A program made the position numbers and the translations under genes. Under the pieces are notes generated by a model. It had not been told where the DNA came from. It was given only the letters and a program-made list of their open reading frames with translations, and did no database searches. This document shows, piece by piece, positions 35,218-43,825 of a stretch of 64,000 bases of DNA. The stretch comes from Christiangramia oceanisediminis (GTDB lineage: Bacteria > Bacteroidota > Bacteroidia > Flavobacteriales > Flavobacteriaceae), in the NCBI RefSeq assembly GCF_022570735.2, contig NZ_JANCNS010000001.1:620001-684000 (forward strand). Reading direction: 5' to 3'. Every line of letters begins with the position of its first letter. Positions within the stretch are counted from its first letter, which is position 1.

Positions 35218-36021
35218 CTATTCATCCATTTCAAGCATCATCAAATATTCTTCAGCCAGGTCATTTATTTGTTGGATCAGATCCAGGCGTTTTGATTCGT
35301 CTAATAAATCATAATTCAATGATTTAGATTCCAAATAGTCAAAAAATAAATTATAGCGGTTTTCAGGAATCTGCAACCTAGCTTTTAAATACTCATAATT
35401 CAAGGTTTCGCCCGAGGCGAATAATTCCTGAAAATCCCTTAACTCTATAATTCGAATTTCAGGTTCTTTCGGGAATAATTTATTGAAGATCGAAACCAGT
35501 CCATCATACAAATTCCCTTTGGAATTGGGAATTTCATAAAGAAACCAGTTCCTTTCCCGATCTGAAACAAATTCTTTTTTAAGTGCTGTGTTCTCCCTTT
35601 CCGCATTGAACTCCCCGCTGGAAGAGCTGATATTCACCTGGTCCAGGGCATTAATGCTTTTCTTTAGTTCAACTACGATGGTTTCCTGTAAATGTCTTGG
35701 CTCAACGATGAGTAGTTGTTTTTCATACTGAATCGAATTGAAAACCAGGCTGTCTCCCACTTCGGCTTGAATTGCAAAAAAACCTTCTACACCAGTGGCA
35801 GATTGAACGCCCGTATTTTGATTCACAATTTCAAAATCTGCAACTCTTCCTTCAGAATCGTACAGGATACCTTTCACTTCCTGCGCAGAAACATGTGTGA
35901 TACAGAATAGCAATATGATTATAAGTATTCTCAGGCTCTCTATTAAATGATTATCGCAGTATTTCCTGTAGTTTTTTATCCAGTTCTTCCCCTCTAAGAT
36001 TTCGGCCGACGATTTTGCCAT
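35218..36021 (-). CDS. Secreted protein with carboxypeptidase-like N-terminal domain
   Basis: 267 aa as drawn. A signal-like segment (ILIIILLFCITHVSAQ) starts only at about residue 33. It is followed by a carboxypeptidase-like/TonB-plug-like beta domain (VKGILYDSEGRVADFEIVNQ) and a helical C-terminal half. The only ATG lies 71 bp inside the upstream TlpA gene, giving a long N-region. A non-ATG start closer to the TlpA stop (35951) is possible. No ATG is available there. Confidence 0.6.
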   Translation of the reverse strand: MAKSSAEILEGKNWIKNYRKYCDNHLIESLRILIIILLFCITHVSAQEVKGILYDSEGRVADFEIVNQNTGVQSATGVEGFFAIQAEVGDSLVFNSIQYEKQLLIVEPRHLQETIVVELKKSINALDQVNISSSSGEFNAERENTALKKEFVSDRERNWFLYEIPNSKGNLYDGLVSIFNKLFPKEPEIRIIELRDFQELFASGETLNYEYLKARLQIPENRYNLFFDYLESKSLNYDLLDESKRLDLIQQINDLAEEYLMMLEMDE

Positions 36022-36943
36022 TTTCTGCGATCAAAAAATTGTCGGGTATTCCATTTAATCCGTAGATCAAAGCTGCTTTATTTTCATTTCCTTTCAGATC
36101 GCTAACGTGATCCCATACCAGCCCATCATCATTGATCGCCTTTAACCAGAAATCTTTATCAGAGTCTAAAGAAACCGCAAAGATCTCGAAACCTTTAGGG
36201 TGAAAATTTTTATAGGTCTTAACAAGATTGGGGTTTTCTTCCCGGCAGGGGCCACACCATGCAGCCCAAAATTCAAGTAAAACCACCTTATTTTCGAATC
36301 CGGATAGTTTCCTCATCTCTCCCGTGGTATCCTCCATTTCGAAATCTGCATATCGGTCACCGATCTTCAGATCTTGGTTTAATTCTATAAAATTGGCGAT
36401 CTTTTTCCCGTATTGATTCTTCTTATTCTCTTCTGAAAAGTTCTCAAATAATTCAATACTTTTTTCTTTGCCCCAGGTTGAAGAATAAACCGAAAGGATA
36501 TAGGAACTATGAATACTCTCCGGATGATCTTTGACGAATTCCCTGGTCAATTCGAGTTGTTTACTTCTTGGCAGGGAGTCTATTTTAGCGTTTAATTCCT
36601 GGCTCAGGTTTTCTTCGTAGGAGCCAGATACAAGGGCATTTCTAAAATCTGAACCGGAGGCGTCGAAAGTCATTGAGCTGTCTTCTAACCATAAAAACCG
36701 GTATTCTGAAAAATCCTTGGTGCGCAGTATTACCTGGGTTGGAGATTCAGGCAGTGCTGTAGAGAACGAAAATGAATTATTTTGAATTTTGGCTGAATCC
36801 AGGATCGAATCATCGGCATCCAGGTATAGTACAGTTCCATCCTTCATGCCCTGTGTTTTTCCTTCTAAAGAAAACTCTTTCGGCTCTTCCTGTTTGCAGG
36901 AACTTATGAATATCAACAGTAGTACGAATGCTAATTTTTTCAT
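35951..36943 (-). CDS. TlpA/AhpC-type thioredoxin lipoprotein with DUF4369-like domain
   Basis: 330 aa. Lipobox ISSC; an N-terminal DUF4369-like domain (FSLEGKTQGMKDGTVLYLD) and a C-terminal redoxin domain with WAAWCGPCREENPN (CGPC active site) and a cis-Pro at GIPDNFL. Typical of Bacteroidota envelope disulfide reductases. It overlaps the downstream gene by 71 bp, so the two are likely coupled. Confidence 0.88.
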   Translation of the reverse strand: MKKLAFVLLLIFISSCKQEEPKEFSLEGKTQGMKDGTVLYLDADDSILDSAKIQNNSFSFSTALPESPTQVILRTKDFSEYRFLWLEDSSMTFDASGSDFRNALVSGSYEENLSQELNAKIDSLPRSKQLELTREFVKDHPESIHSSYILSVYSSTWGKEKSIELFENFSEENKKNQYGKKIANFIELNQDLKIGDRYADFEMEDTTGEMRKLSGFENKVVLLEFWAAWCGPCREENPNLVKTYKNFHPKGFEIFAVSLDSDKDFWLKAINDDGLVWDHVSDLKGNENKAALIYGLNGIPDNFLIAENGKIVGRNLRGEELDKKLQEILR

Positions 36944-37008
36944 ATTATTTTGAATTTATACTTATTGCAACCGGTCCCTGGTATTGTTACCTGAACATTG
37001 GGAGGCCA

Positions 37009-37100
37009 GGCAACGGACTCCTAAGCTTTATGAGTAGCTTTAGTATGGTTTGTTGATCAATTTACTTATTTTCTTTCTAACGGTGGCGGATATTGGTAAT
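37009..37100. repeat. Intergenic repeat, copy 1
   Basis: Contains two blocks in the same order and nearly the same spacing as the copy at 39.5 kb: an AAGCTT-starting inverted stretch (37023-37042) and a TTGATCAA...TTTTCTTTCTAACGGTGGCGGATAT block (37053-37092). It lies between the TlpA gene and the alpha/beta hydrolase. Confidence 0.6.
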
Positions 37101-37124
37101 AAACCGTTGTTATCGTATTATTCA

Positions 37125-37970
37125 TTATTCTTCCTTCATCACAAAGTCACTTATCAGCTTTGCAACCATATCGTCGTCATCTAGAATTGCAGAAAGTAGA
37201 GTCATGTGATTTCTATTGGGCACTTCTTTCGTAAATACATTAACATTTCCCGCAGCTCTCATCGCCGTAGCAAATCGTTCGTTCTGTTCTTTTCTCCAAT
37301 CATCATCTCCGTCAGCATAGATAAGTAAAATGTTATCACGATTAGGTAGAATATGAGGTGTTACAGAGGCCTGTTTCCAACTTTGCGGTTCATTTCCCCA
37401 AATCGTCTTGTAGATGGAGTCTCTTTCGATGCGGACTTTTGCTGTTTCCTCTACAAAAAGAAACGGACTAATTAATATAGCTCCTTTGATCTTAGACTGC
37501 TCGATATTTTGGGCTTTCAACACCGATAAATCAATTGCAAGTAGTGCAGCCAGGTAAGCTCCGGCAGAATGGCCGGCAACGTAGACCTTTTGGGGATTTC
37601 CACCATATGCTTCTATGTTATTGATTACCCATGCGGTAGCAGCCGCTGCATCATTTAAATGGGCTGGATGTTTGACATCAGGAGATAACCGATAGTTGGC
37701 ACTAACCAGACCAATTCCGGACTCAGCAACTTTATAACCGAAATCCTTATCCATATCTTTATTTCCAACTAAAAGAGCTCCTCCATGAAAATAAACGATA
37801 ACAGGGACATCTTTTTTTCCTTCAGGCATGTAGATATCCAACAAATCCTTGTTGTCATCGTAGACAGAATCAGAAATATAATCTATGTCTGTAGTGACCG
37901 TGACTTGTGCATTCACAAGGACTGAACTTAAAATAATGAGTAGTGAAGCAGTGTAAGATATCCGGATCAT
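37125..37970 (-). CDS. Secreted alpha/beta hydrolase (carboxylesterase/BD-FAE type)
   Basis: 281 aa with a signal peptide ending VLVNAQ when started at ATG 37970 (the frame opens at 37997). Motifs: oxyanion FHGGALLVG, nucleophile GHSAGAYLAA, acid region YADGDDDW and late His in NRNHMTLL. The group includes feruloyl and other carboxylesterases. It is flanked on both sides by intergenic repeats, as if a self-contained cassette. Confidence 0.85.
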   Translation of the reverse strand: MIRISYTASLLIILSSVLVNAQVTVTTDIDYISDSVYDDNKDLLDIYMPEGKKDVPVIVYFHGGALLVGNKDMDKDFGYKVAESGIGLVSANYRLSPDVKHPAHLNDAAAATAWVINNIEAYGGNPQKVYVAGHSAGAYLAALLAIDLSVLKAQNIEQSKIKGAILISPFLFVEETAKVRIERDSIYKTIWGNEPQSWKQASVTPHILPNRDNILLIYADGDDDWRKEQNERFATAMRAAGNVNVFTKEVPNRNHMTLLSAILDDDDMVAKLISDFVMKEE

Positions 37971-37993
37971 AATTACCTTGATTTTAATTTGTG

Positions 37994-38156
37994 ACACCTA
38001 ACGCCCTCAATTAACGCAAGTCACGGATAGAAACCGGTCCCCAAGCTTCGGGATGTAGGCTTACCGTTTTTCTTTATTGGTATTCTAAATTACACTTTTT
38101 CCACAATATCCGGAATTTGAGATGAATCCTTGTTGACGGTGGTTTTTAGTTAGGCT
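37994..38156. repeat. Intergenic repeat, copy 2 (diverged)
   Basis: The first block (38000-38027, AACGCCCTCAATTAACGCAAG...) matches copy 3 closely and AAGCTTCGGGATGTAGGCTTA... (38043-38063, quoted in part) matches 39521-39541. The right end has diverged. Its outer ends read ACCTAAC and GTTAGGC, the RYYYAAC/GTTRRRY pattern of integron attC sites, but no attC inner boxes could be aligned. Confidence 0.55.
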
Positions 38157-38167
38157 TCTCCAATCCT

Positions 38168-38518
38168 TCACTCTTTGTTAAATATTTTCTTTTTGTGATT
38201 GATCCCCCAATCTTTAAGCGCAAAGATTATTGGGTTCAAGGTATCTGCATATGGGGTTAATCTATACGATATTTTTACTGGATAATCCTCTATAATAATT
38301 CTTTTGATAAGCTGGTGTTGTTCCAAATCTTTAAGCTCTTTTGCTAATACTTTTGGTGTTAAGCCATCAATACTATCTTGAATATCAGTAAATCTTTCGT
38401 TACCAATACCTACTGAAATAATGATTGGTAATTTCCATTTGCCATTGATCACCTCTAAGGTATCCCTCACGGGTCTCACCGTATCCAGGCAATTATTGTA
38501 TCCCTTTTTTACAGCCAT
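38168..38518 (-). CDS. HxlR family transcriptional regulator
   Basis: A 116-aa winged-helix regulator: Cys10 in NNCLDTVRPV, then the HxlR core GKWKLPIIIS, GLTPKVLAKELKDLEQ and the wing region. Many HxlR proteins sense electrophiles or oxidants through such an N-terminal Cys. It is divergently transcribed from the reductase-like gene at 38616, and the 97-bp gap holds a strong inverted repeat, so it most likely represses both. Confidence 0.9.
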   Translation of the reverse strand: MAVKKGYNNCLDTVRPVRDTLEVINGKWKLPIIISVGIGNERFTDIQDSIDGLTPKVLAKELKDLEQHQLIKRIIIEDYPVKISYRLTPYADTLNPIIFALKDWGINHKKKIFNKE

Positions 38519-38536
38519 AGGTTTTCTTTTATATCG

Positions 38537-38587
38537 CTTTCCTTTAGGAAAGTACTTTACAAAGGAAAGTGAAAAACCCTAACTTTG
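38537..38587 (+). promoter_or_regulatory. Reductase promoter overlapped by a candidate HxlR operator
   Basis: CTTTCCTTT (38537-38545) and AAAGGAAAG (38561-38569) are a perfect 9-bp inverted repeat with 15 bp between. Smaller palindromes (CTTTCC-TTTA-GGAAAG at 38537-38552 and ACTTT-N7-AAAGT at 38554-38570) are nested in it. The right arm adjoins the proposed -33 (TTTA, 38556-38559) of a promoter whose -7 box TAACTTTG (38580-38587) is perfect, so a bound HxlR dimer would block it. Confidence 0.65.
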
Positions 38588-38615
38588 CAATTAAGTTTTA
38601 ATAAATAATAATGAT

Positions 38616-39362
38616 ATGAAAATAGGAGTTTTAGGAGTAGGTAGTATTGGTAAAACATTAGCCTTAAAACTACCCAAGGCTGGACACGAAGTAGAAGTAG
38701 CCAATTCAAGAGGTCCGGAATATATAGACGAAACTACACTTGTTACAGGGGCAAAGCCTGTTACCGCTGAGCAAGCTGTAGAGGGCAAAGATGTAATTAT
38801 CTTATCGATTCCCTTAAACAGGGTTCCAGAGATCAAACCGCTTCTTGCCAAAGTACCACAAGATGTAACCGTAATAGACACCTCTAACTATTATCCGTCA
38901 CGCGATAACAAAATTGCAGCTATTGATGATGGCCAGGTAGAAAGTTTGTGGGTAAGCGAACAACTTGGGCGACCTATTGCTAAAGCCTGGAATGCAATTG
39001 GTTATATTTCTTTTGAAAAAAGTGGAAAGCCAGCCGGAAGTCCGGATCGTATTGCCATCCCAATTGCTGCAGATCGTGAACAGGATCGTAAAATCGCAAT
39101 GCAGTTAGTGAACGACACCGGATTCGATGCTTTCTATGCAGGTTCACTCGCTGATTCTTGGAGACAGCAACCAGGCTCTCCTGTTTATTGTACAGATCTT
39201 TCCCTGCAAGAAATAGAAGAATTAATTGACACTGCGGAAAGAGAACGCCTTCCTAAACGAAGAGATTTGGCTGTTGCAGCAGTCGTAGAGCGATTAAATG
39301 GTAAACCAGAGGCCTTGAATAATGAATTCCTGGTAGGTTTAAACAGGATATTGTATATGTAA
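38616..39362 (+). CDS. NADPH-dependent F420 reductase-like oxidoreductase
   Basis: 248 aa. The Rossmann start MKIGVLGVGSIGKTLALKL with GxGxxG, and the overall pattern (VIDTSNYYPSRD, KAWNAIGY, CTDLSLQEIEELI) match the F420-dependent NADP oxidoreductase / NAD(P)-binding family. Flavobacteria are not known to make F420, so it probably uses another electron acceptor or reduces a small molecule. Control by the divergent HxlR regulator suggests a role in detoxification. Confidence 0.8.
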   Translation: MKIGVLGVGSIGKTLALKLPKAGHEVEVANSRGPEYIDETTLVTGAKPVTAEQAVEGKDVIILSIPLNRVPEIKPLLAKVPQDVTVIDTSNYYPSRDNKIAAIDDGQVESLWVSEQLGRPIAKAWNAIGYISFEKSGKPAGSPDRIAIPIAADREQDRKIAMQLVNDTGFDAFYAGSLADSWRQQPGSPVYCTDLSLQEIEELIDTAERERLPKRRDLAVAAVVERLNGKPEALNNEFLVGLNRILYM

Positions 39363-39405
39363 ATTTTATTTGAGTTGAAAACCTAATTTTCAAAGCTAAT
39401 TCTAT

Positions 39406-39445
39406 AAAGGATATTGATTGTTATTCATTCAATATCCTTTTTTTT
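39406..39445 (+). terminator. Intrinsic terminator after the reductase-like gene
   Basis: A perfect 12-bp stem (39406-39417 with 39429-39440), 11-nt loop, followed by a run of eight T. Confidence 0.9.
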
Positions 39446-39472
39446 ATGAAGGGGTCAATTATGAAATTACCG

Positions 39473-39602
39473 CCAACGGCCTCAATTATCGCAAGTCGCG
39501 GGAGTGAGGACGCGGCGCCGAAGCTTCGGGAGGTCGGCTTAGTATTAGTTTATTGATCAAGTTAAAGATTTTCTGACTAAGGATGGTGGATATACCAAAT
39601 TT
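39473..39602. repeat. Intergenic repeat, copy 3
   Basis: The most complete copy: first block 39475-39502, AAGCTT block 39521-39541, TTGATCAA/CTAAGGATGGTGGATAT block 39551-39592. It lies between the reductase terminator and the rhomboid stop codon. Confidence 0.65.
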
Positions 39603-39609
39603 ACGACTG

Positions 39610-41148
39610 CTATCTTGCGTTTAATATTAAATTTTCTTTATTAAGTAGGATCAATGTGCCACCTATAATGAATCCACTGATTAAGCCCGTAATATGGGCT
39701 GCATTGTCTATACCCCCAAACAGGCCTAATATTAGGCTTATTCCAGCATAAATTCCCAAAAGCGACAAGGTTGTTTTACGCATCGTTTTAGAATAGATAT
39801 TAAAAACTGAAAATGCTAATATTATTCCATAAAGTCCGAAAATAGCCCCGGAAGCTCCTACACTTATTGTGTGATCATGCCAATAAATACTACCTATACT
39901 AGCCAGAATCCCTGAAATTATATATGTAATGATTAATTTCTTAGATCCAAGTATATATTCTAGAAGGACACTACCAATTCCAAGCCCAACTAAATTCATT
40001 AACAAATGTAGTATTCCACCATGAATGAACATAGCAGTAAATAATCTCCAATAATCACCTGTTAATACTTCAAATCTTCTAACACCTCCAATTCCAAGTA
40101 ATTCTTGTGAAGTTGGAGAGACAATATTTAGGCCTTGAAATACCATAACGATAAAAACTAGAATATTAAGAACCATTAGAATTGCCGTGCCTTTATTTTC
40201 TCCTTTTGGATTCAGAAAATCTAGAATAGCTTCTAACTCTTCATTCTTTGCTGGTCTTTTTTCTTTAAAGTTTTTAAATTCCTTTTCGTCAATTTTTGGA
40301 ATCACAACCATAAATAGAACAACTAAACTTCCAATACCAAATGAACCAAAAATCCACGGTAATAAATTTCCAAGTCTATTCTCAAAAACCTCTGTTTTTG
40401 GCACTAGAATAATTTGCTCATTTTCATTTATTTCTGGATATTTATTTTTTATCGCTTCAAGGAATCCATCCCTGTCATCAGAATATCCAAGTTTTTCAAA
40501 ATATCTCAAGTTTTGGAAATCGTATTCATTAAAATCTCGTTCCGACATTTTTATAAAACTTCTGTATTCCGAATCTTTAATATTATCACTACTTCGATTA
40601 CCTATACTTTTTTGAAAATCTACTCCATACCAGACAGAAATATTTTTTTCAAAGGGACAGGCGAAATATAAATAGTAGTTTAAACGATCGTTATTTCGAC
40701 CTGAGGTTCTTGCTGTTATATAGGGAAGACTTGAACTATGATCAATGTTAAAAGAACTTATTTTAAAATACTTCTCATTTTTATGATCACCTATATCCGA
40801 TACTGTGGATATTTTTTGTAAGTCAAATGAACTCTTTTCAATATAATTTTGGCTTACCATTATTGGAATCGCAATGGCAGCAACCATAACAAATTGGTAA
40901 AAAAAATATTTATTTTCACTCTTCCCATCTACTTTTAATATCTTAATTCTTTTACTTAACCAAAGAAAAACAGGTATCCAGGGTAGCGCAAAAGGAATCC
41001 AAAAATTCAGTAGATCATCTTTTAAAGGCAGAATGCCAAGCTTAAAATCTAAAATCCAGCGAAGCGTATTGTACAATAGAATTGTTCCAATCGCTATTAT
41101 TATAAATGGAATATATACTTCTTGAAGTTTTGTTCGAATGTTTTTCAA
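39610..41148 (-). CDS. Rhomboid family intramembrane serine protease with long N-terminal domain
   Basis: 512 aa. The rhomboid core is in the last 200 residues: HGGILHLLMNLVGLG (the conserved His/Asn helix), catalytic Ser in VGASGAIFGLYG and catalytic His in NAAHITGL. Two further membrane helices near the N-terminus enclose a soluble domain of about 150 residues that I do not recognise, and another helix lies at about 255-275. It cleaves membrane proteins within the bilayer; the substrate is unknown. Confidence 0.88.
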   Translation of the reverse strand: MKNIRTKLQEVYIPFIIIAIGTILLYNTLRWILDFKLGILPLKDDLLNFWIPFALPWIPVFLWLSKRIKILKVDGKSENKYFFYQFVMVAAIAIPIMVSQNYIEKSSFDLQKISTVSDIGDHKNEKYFKISSFNIDHSSSLPYITARTSGRNNDRLNYYLYFACPFEKNISVWYGVDFQKSIGNRSSDNIKDSEYRSFIKMSERDFNEYDFQNLRYFEKLGYSDDRDGFLEAIKNKYPEINENEQIILVPKTEVFENRLGNLLPWIFGSFGIGSLVVLFMVVIPKIDEKEFKNFKEKRPAKNEELEAILDFLNPKGENKGTAILMVLNILVFIVMVFQGLNIVSPTSQELLGIGGVRRFEVLTGDYWRLFTAMFIHGGILHLLMNLVGLGIGSVLLEYILGSKKLIITYIISGILASIGSIYWHDHTISVGASGAIFGLYGIILAFSVFNIYSKTMRKTTLSLLGIYAGISLILGLFGGIDNAAHITGLISGFIIGGTLILLNKENLILNAR

Positions 41149-41234
41149 TTTTCAAATACTTTTTTTTTAAATGCCAGCTGACGATTATGGCTGTCAATTG
41201 TGATTAGCATTTGGCGTAGGCAGTTATCTTTAGA

Positions 41235-42248
41235 TTAATCAGAAACTTTTTGCATTTCATCTATCATGACGTGCTCCACGCCATTCATGGTAGCCTTAAA
41301 TCTCATATTGTCTTCTGAAGTTCCGATAATACTAACATTTAATTCCTTACCAATATATTCATCCATTTCAGGATTCGTACTTTCAGTATATTTAAGAATG
41401 TAACTACAATCATCTATCCATTCAATTTTCATCGTAGTCACTGAATTATCTTTGACACTTGTTTCAATTTGGATATTATCTGTCCTTTCAATTAGAACCA
41501 ATCTTCTACCGTTCGTTCCACCCATTTTAAATTTGCCAGTTTTAAAATCAGAACAGTTTTTTTCCGGTTCTTTACGTTCAACTAGTTTACTCCTTGTAAA
41601 CTCTCTAAATAGCATTAATTCTATCCTCCCCTTCTCTGTGTACAACTCGTCATAAATTTTTACAGCTTTATCTATTTCCTTCTCTTCCTCATATATCCAG
41701 GCTAGGAGAACTTTGAATCTTTCATTATCAGTATTTAGTTTTAGACCTTCGTTAATTGCATTTTTAGCTTCTTGATAATTCCTGTCAGCAAAAAGCATAG
41801 AGGCCTTCATATATTGAAAGCGATTATCTCGCTGCGATTCGTTTAAATTGTTTAAGGAATCTAGTTTATTTCCTACGTCATTTGCTCTCAATTCCGATAT
41901 AGCATCAGACTTCATTTTGTCTATAAAATTGTAATAAACCGGACATTCTTTAAATAATTTCGCTTGCATTCCCATCAATAGATCTGCAACAAATCTATCA
42001 TTTTGTTGTTGAGCAATTTGGGTTGTGTCATTTGAAAAGAATTGATTCATTTCATTCTCGTATTTCTGAAGGTTTGCACCAAAACAATCTCCAAATTTTT
42101 CTTCAAATTCAAGCATATCATATTCTTCTAAACAGCCACAAAACTCTGGAACTACCTTATTTGATAGTTTTTGAATTTCACTGTTTATTTCCTGAGATAG
42201 TGAAATAACTGGAATTAATAATCCTAGAAAAATTAATTTATTTTTCAT
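41235..42248 (-). CDS. Secreted TPR-type protein of unknown function
   Basis: 337 aa, signal peptide ending ISLSQ. A CGC motif (EFCGCLEEYD) and another Cys near the N-terminus, a short TPR stretch (NYQEAKNAINEGLKLNTDN, RFKVLLAWIYEEEKEIDKA) at about residues 150-205, then a beta-rich C-terminal half (GRRLVLIERTDNIQIE). No family recognised. It follows the rhomboid gene upstream by an 86-bp gap on the same strand. Confidence 0.6.
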   Translation of the reverse strand: MKNKLIFLGLLIPVISLSQEINSEIQKLSNKVVPEFCGCLEEYDMLEFEEKFGDCFGANLQKYENEMNQFFSNDTTQIAQQQNDRFVADLLMGMQAKLFKECPVYYNFIDKMKSDAISELRANDVGNKLDSLNNLNESQRDNRFQYMKASMLFADRNYQEAKNAINEGLKLNTDNERFKVLLAWIYEEEKEIDKAVKIYDELYTEKGRIELMLFREFTRSKLVERKEPEKNCSDFKTGKFKMGGTNGRRLVLIERTDNIQIETSVKDNSVTTMKIEWIDDCSYILKYTESTNPEMDEYIGKELNVSIIGTSEDNMRFKATMNGVEHVMIDEMQKVSD

Positions 42249-42533
42249 CTGCTTGTTTTAGATAATTGGCTCAACTCCCTATAACCCGATTTATCTTCTC
42301 CTGACCATCCCTCAGCCGGATAAAAGGAACACCCCTAAACTACCAATTCTCCCCATATCTAACGCTCTGCCTTATAATTTTTTATCAACCACTTCTTAAC
42401 CTAAGTTTTAGAAAGGAGTTGTATTTATATACTATCTTCATAGGTCGCTACCAGCCAGCAACTTAAACCATCAGGAAATTGAAAACATGACAAAGCCCGG
42501 TCAGTTTTATGTACCGGTATAGCCCGGTAAACC

Positions 42534-43019
42534 ATGAAATGGACCTGTATCTTAGCGCTGCTCCTGCTTCCCGCACAAATCTTCGGGCAAATGTGGCTTA
42601 GCCGGGAAGACACCTATTTCTTTGCGGCAACGGGAGTGGATATTCGCAACGCCACCATTGGCGGCACGGTGAACGATGCCAGTTATGATGGCACCTTTAG
42701 CCTGGGCTACCGAAATGTAAATTTCAGCATTCTCGCTTATTACGAAACCTTTAAAGGCATTCGCTACGAGTCTCTGGGGATCAACCCCGGTTTCCTGCTA
42801 CGTCCCGGCAAAAAGTTAATTCCGGCCGCCGACCTTTCCCTGTCCATCATCCGCCGTCCCTGGAAAACCTATCCCTCGCTGGCCGCCAACACGCGAATCG
42901 AGTATCACTTCGACCGCTTCTTCGTCTATTGCCGGGGAGAATACCGCTGGCGTACCGACTATGATTTCTTCCAGGTTTCGGTATATGGCGGGATCGCGAT
43001 CAAATTCGGATTCAATTGA
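42534..43019 (+). CDS. Small secreted, probably outer-membrane beta-barrel protein
   Basis: 161 aa with a signal peptide ending AQIFGQ. The mature protein alternates short aromatic strands (TFSLGYRNVNFSILAYYE, RIEYHFDRFFVYCRGEYR) and ends YGGIAIKFGF with a terminal aromatic, a barrel-type ending. It is too short for a large pore. No family recognised. Confidence 0.55.
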   Translation: MKWTCILALLLLPAQIFGQMWLSREDTYFFAATGVDIRNATIGGTVNDASYDGTFSLGYRNVNFSILAYYETFKGIRYESLGINPGFLLRPGKKLIPAADLSLSIIRRPWKTYPSLAANTRIEYHFDRFFVYCRGEYRWRTDYDFFQVSVYGGIAIKFGFN

Positions 43020-43080
43020 GGTTCCTGAAACCTCCACATTTGATTTGCAAAATTTTAACCCTAAAGGCTGAAATTTTATA

Positions 43081-43088
43081 TAATTTTG
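43081..43088 (+). promoter_or_regulatory. -7 promoter box upstream of TerC
   Basis: TAATTTTG, a perfect TAnnTTTG, 20 bp upstream of the start codon. No clear -33 partner. Confidence 0.4.
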
Positions 43089-43108
43089 AGCCGTTCAACT
43101 AATTAACC

Positions 43109-43825
43109 ATGGAAATATTCTTACAACCCGACACCTGGGTAGCCCTGCTTACGCTTACCTTCCTGGAGATCGTACTCGGGATAGATAACATCATTTTCAT
43201 TTCTATTGTCGCCTCAAAGGTTCCTAAAGAAAGCCAGAAAAAAGCCCGTTTGGGCGGACTTGCACTCGCGATGATCATGCGTGTACTTCTGCTTTTAAGT
43301 ATCACCTGGATCATCGGCCTTACCGAACCCGTAGTGACTGTTTGGGACTTCGAGATTAGCTGGCGTGATCTTATCCTTTTTGCAGGAGGGATTTTCCTAC
43401 TGGTAAAATCAACGCTGGAGATACATCATAAGGTAGAAGGCCAGCATGACGAGGAAAAATACGGAAACAAACCTAAGGTGATGAGCTTTAGCACGGCAAT
43501 TATACAGATCGTACTGCTGGACCTGGTTTTCTCTTTCGATTCTATTCTGACCGCCGTGGGTCTTACAGACCAGGTCATCCTGATGATCATCGCGGTAGTT
43601 GTCGCGATCCTGGTGATGATGGCTTTTGCAAAACCGGTGGGCGAATTCGTAAACAGGAACCCAACCATACAGATCCTGGCACTGTCTTTCCTAATTTTGA
43701 TCGGGGTGATGCTTATCGTGGAAGCTGCGCATTATCATGTTCCGAAGGGCTATATCTATTTCGCGGTCTTCTTCTCGCTGGCCATCGAAATGCTGAATAT
43801 GCGCTACCGAAAGAAGAACGCCTAG
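43109..43825 (+). CDS. TerC family integral membrane protein
   Basis: 238 aa, about seven membrane helices. The family signature is clear: LTFLEIVLGIDNIIFISIVA in helix 1 (membrane Asp), and its repeat LLDLVFSFDSILTAVGL. Members are linked to manganese export or metal supply to secreted proteins. The stop codon shares CTAG with the stop of the convergent DUF1989 gene. Confidence 0.92.
   Translation: MEIFLQPDTWVALLTLTFLEIVLGIDNIIFISIVASKVPKESQKKARLGGLALAMIMRVLLLLSITWIIGLTEPVVTVWDFEISWRDLILFAGGIFLLVKSTLEIHHKVEGQHDEEKYGNKPKVMSFSTAIIQIVLLDLVFSFDSILTAVGLTDQVILMIIAVVVAILVMMAFAKPVGEFVNRNPTIQILALSFLILIGVMLIVEAAHYHVPKGYIYFAVFFSLAIEMLNMRYRKKNA

Noticed and set aside
37994..38156. Integron attC site
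   Set aside because: Only the outer RYYYAAC/GTTRRRY ends fit; the length (about 160 bp) is above the usual range, inner boxes do not align, and no integrase is present. Kept as a repeat instead.
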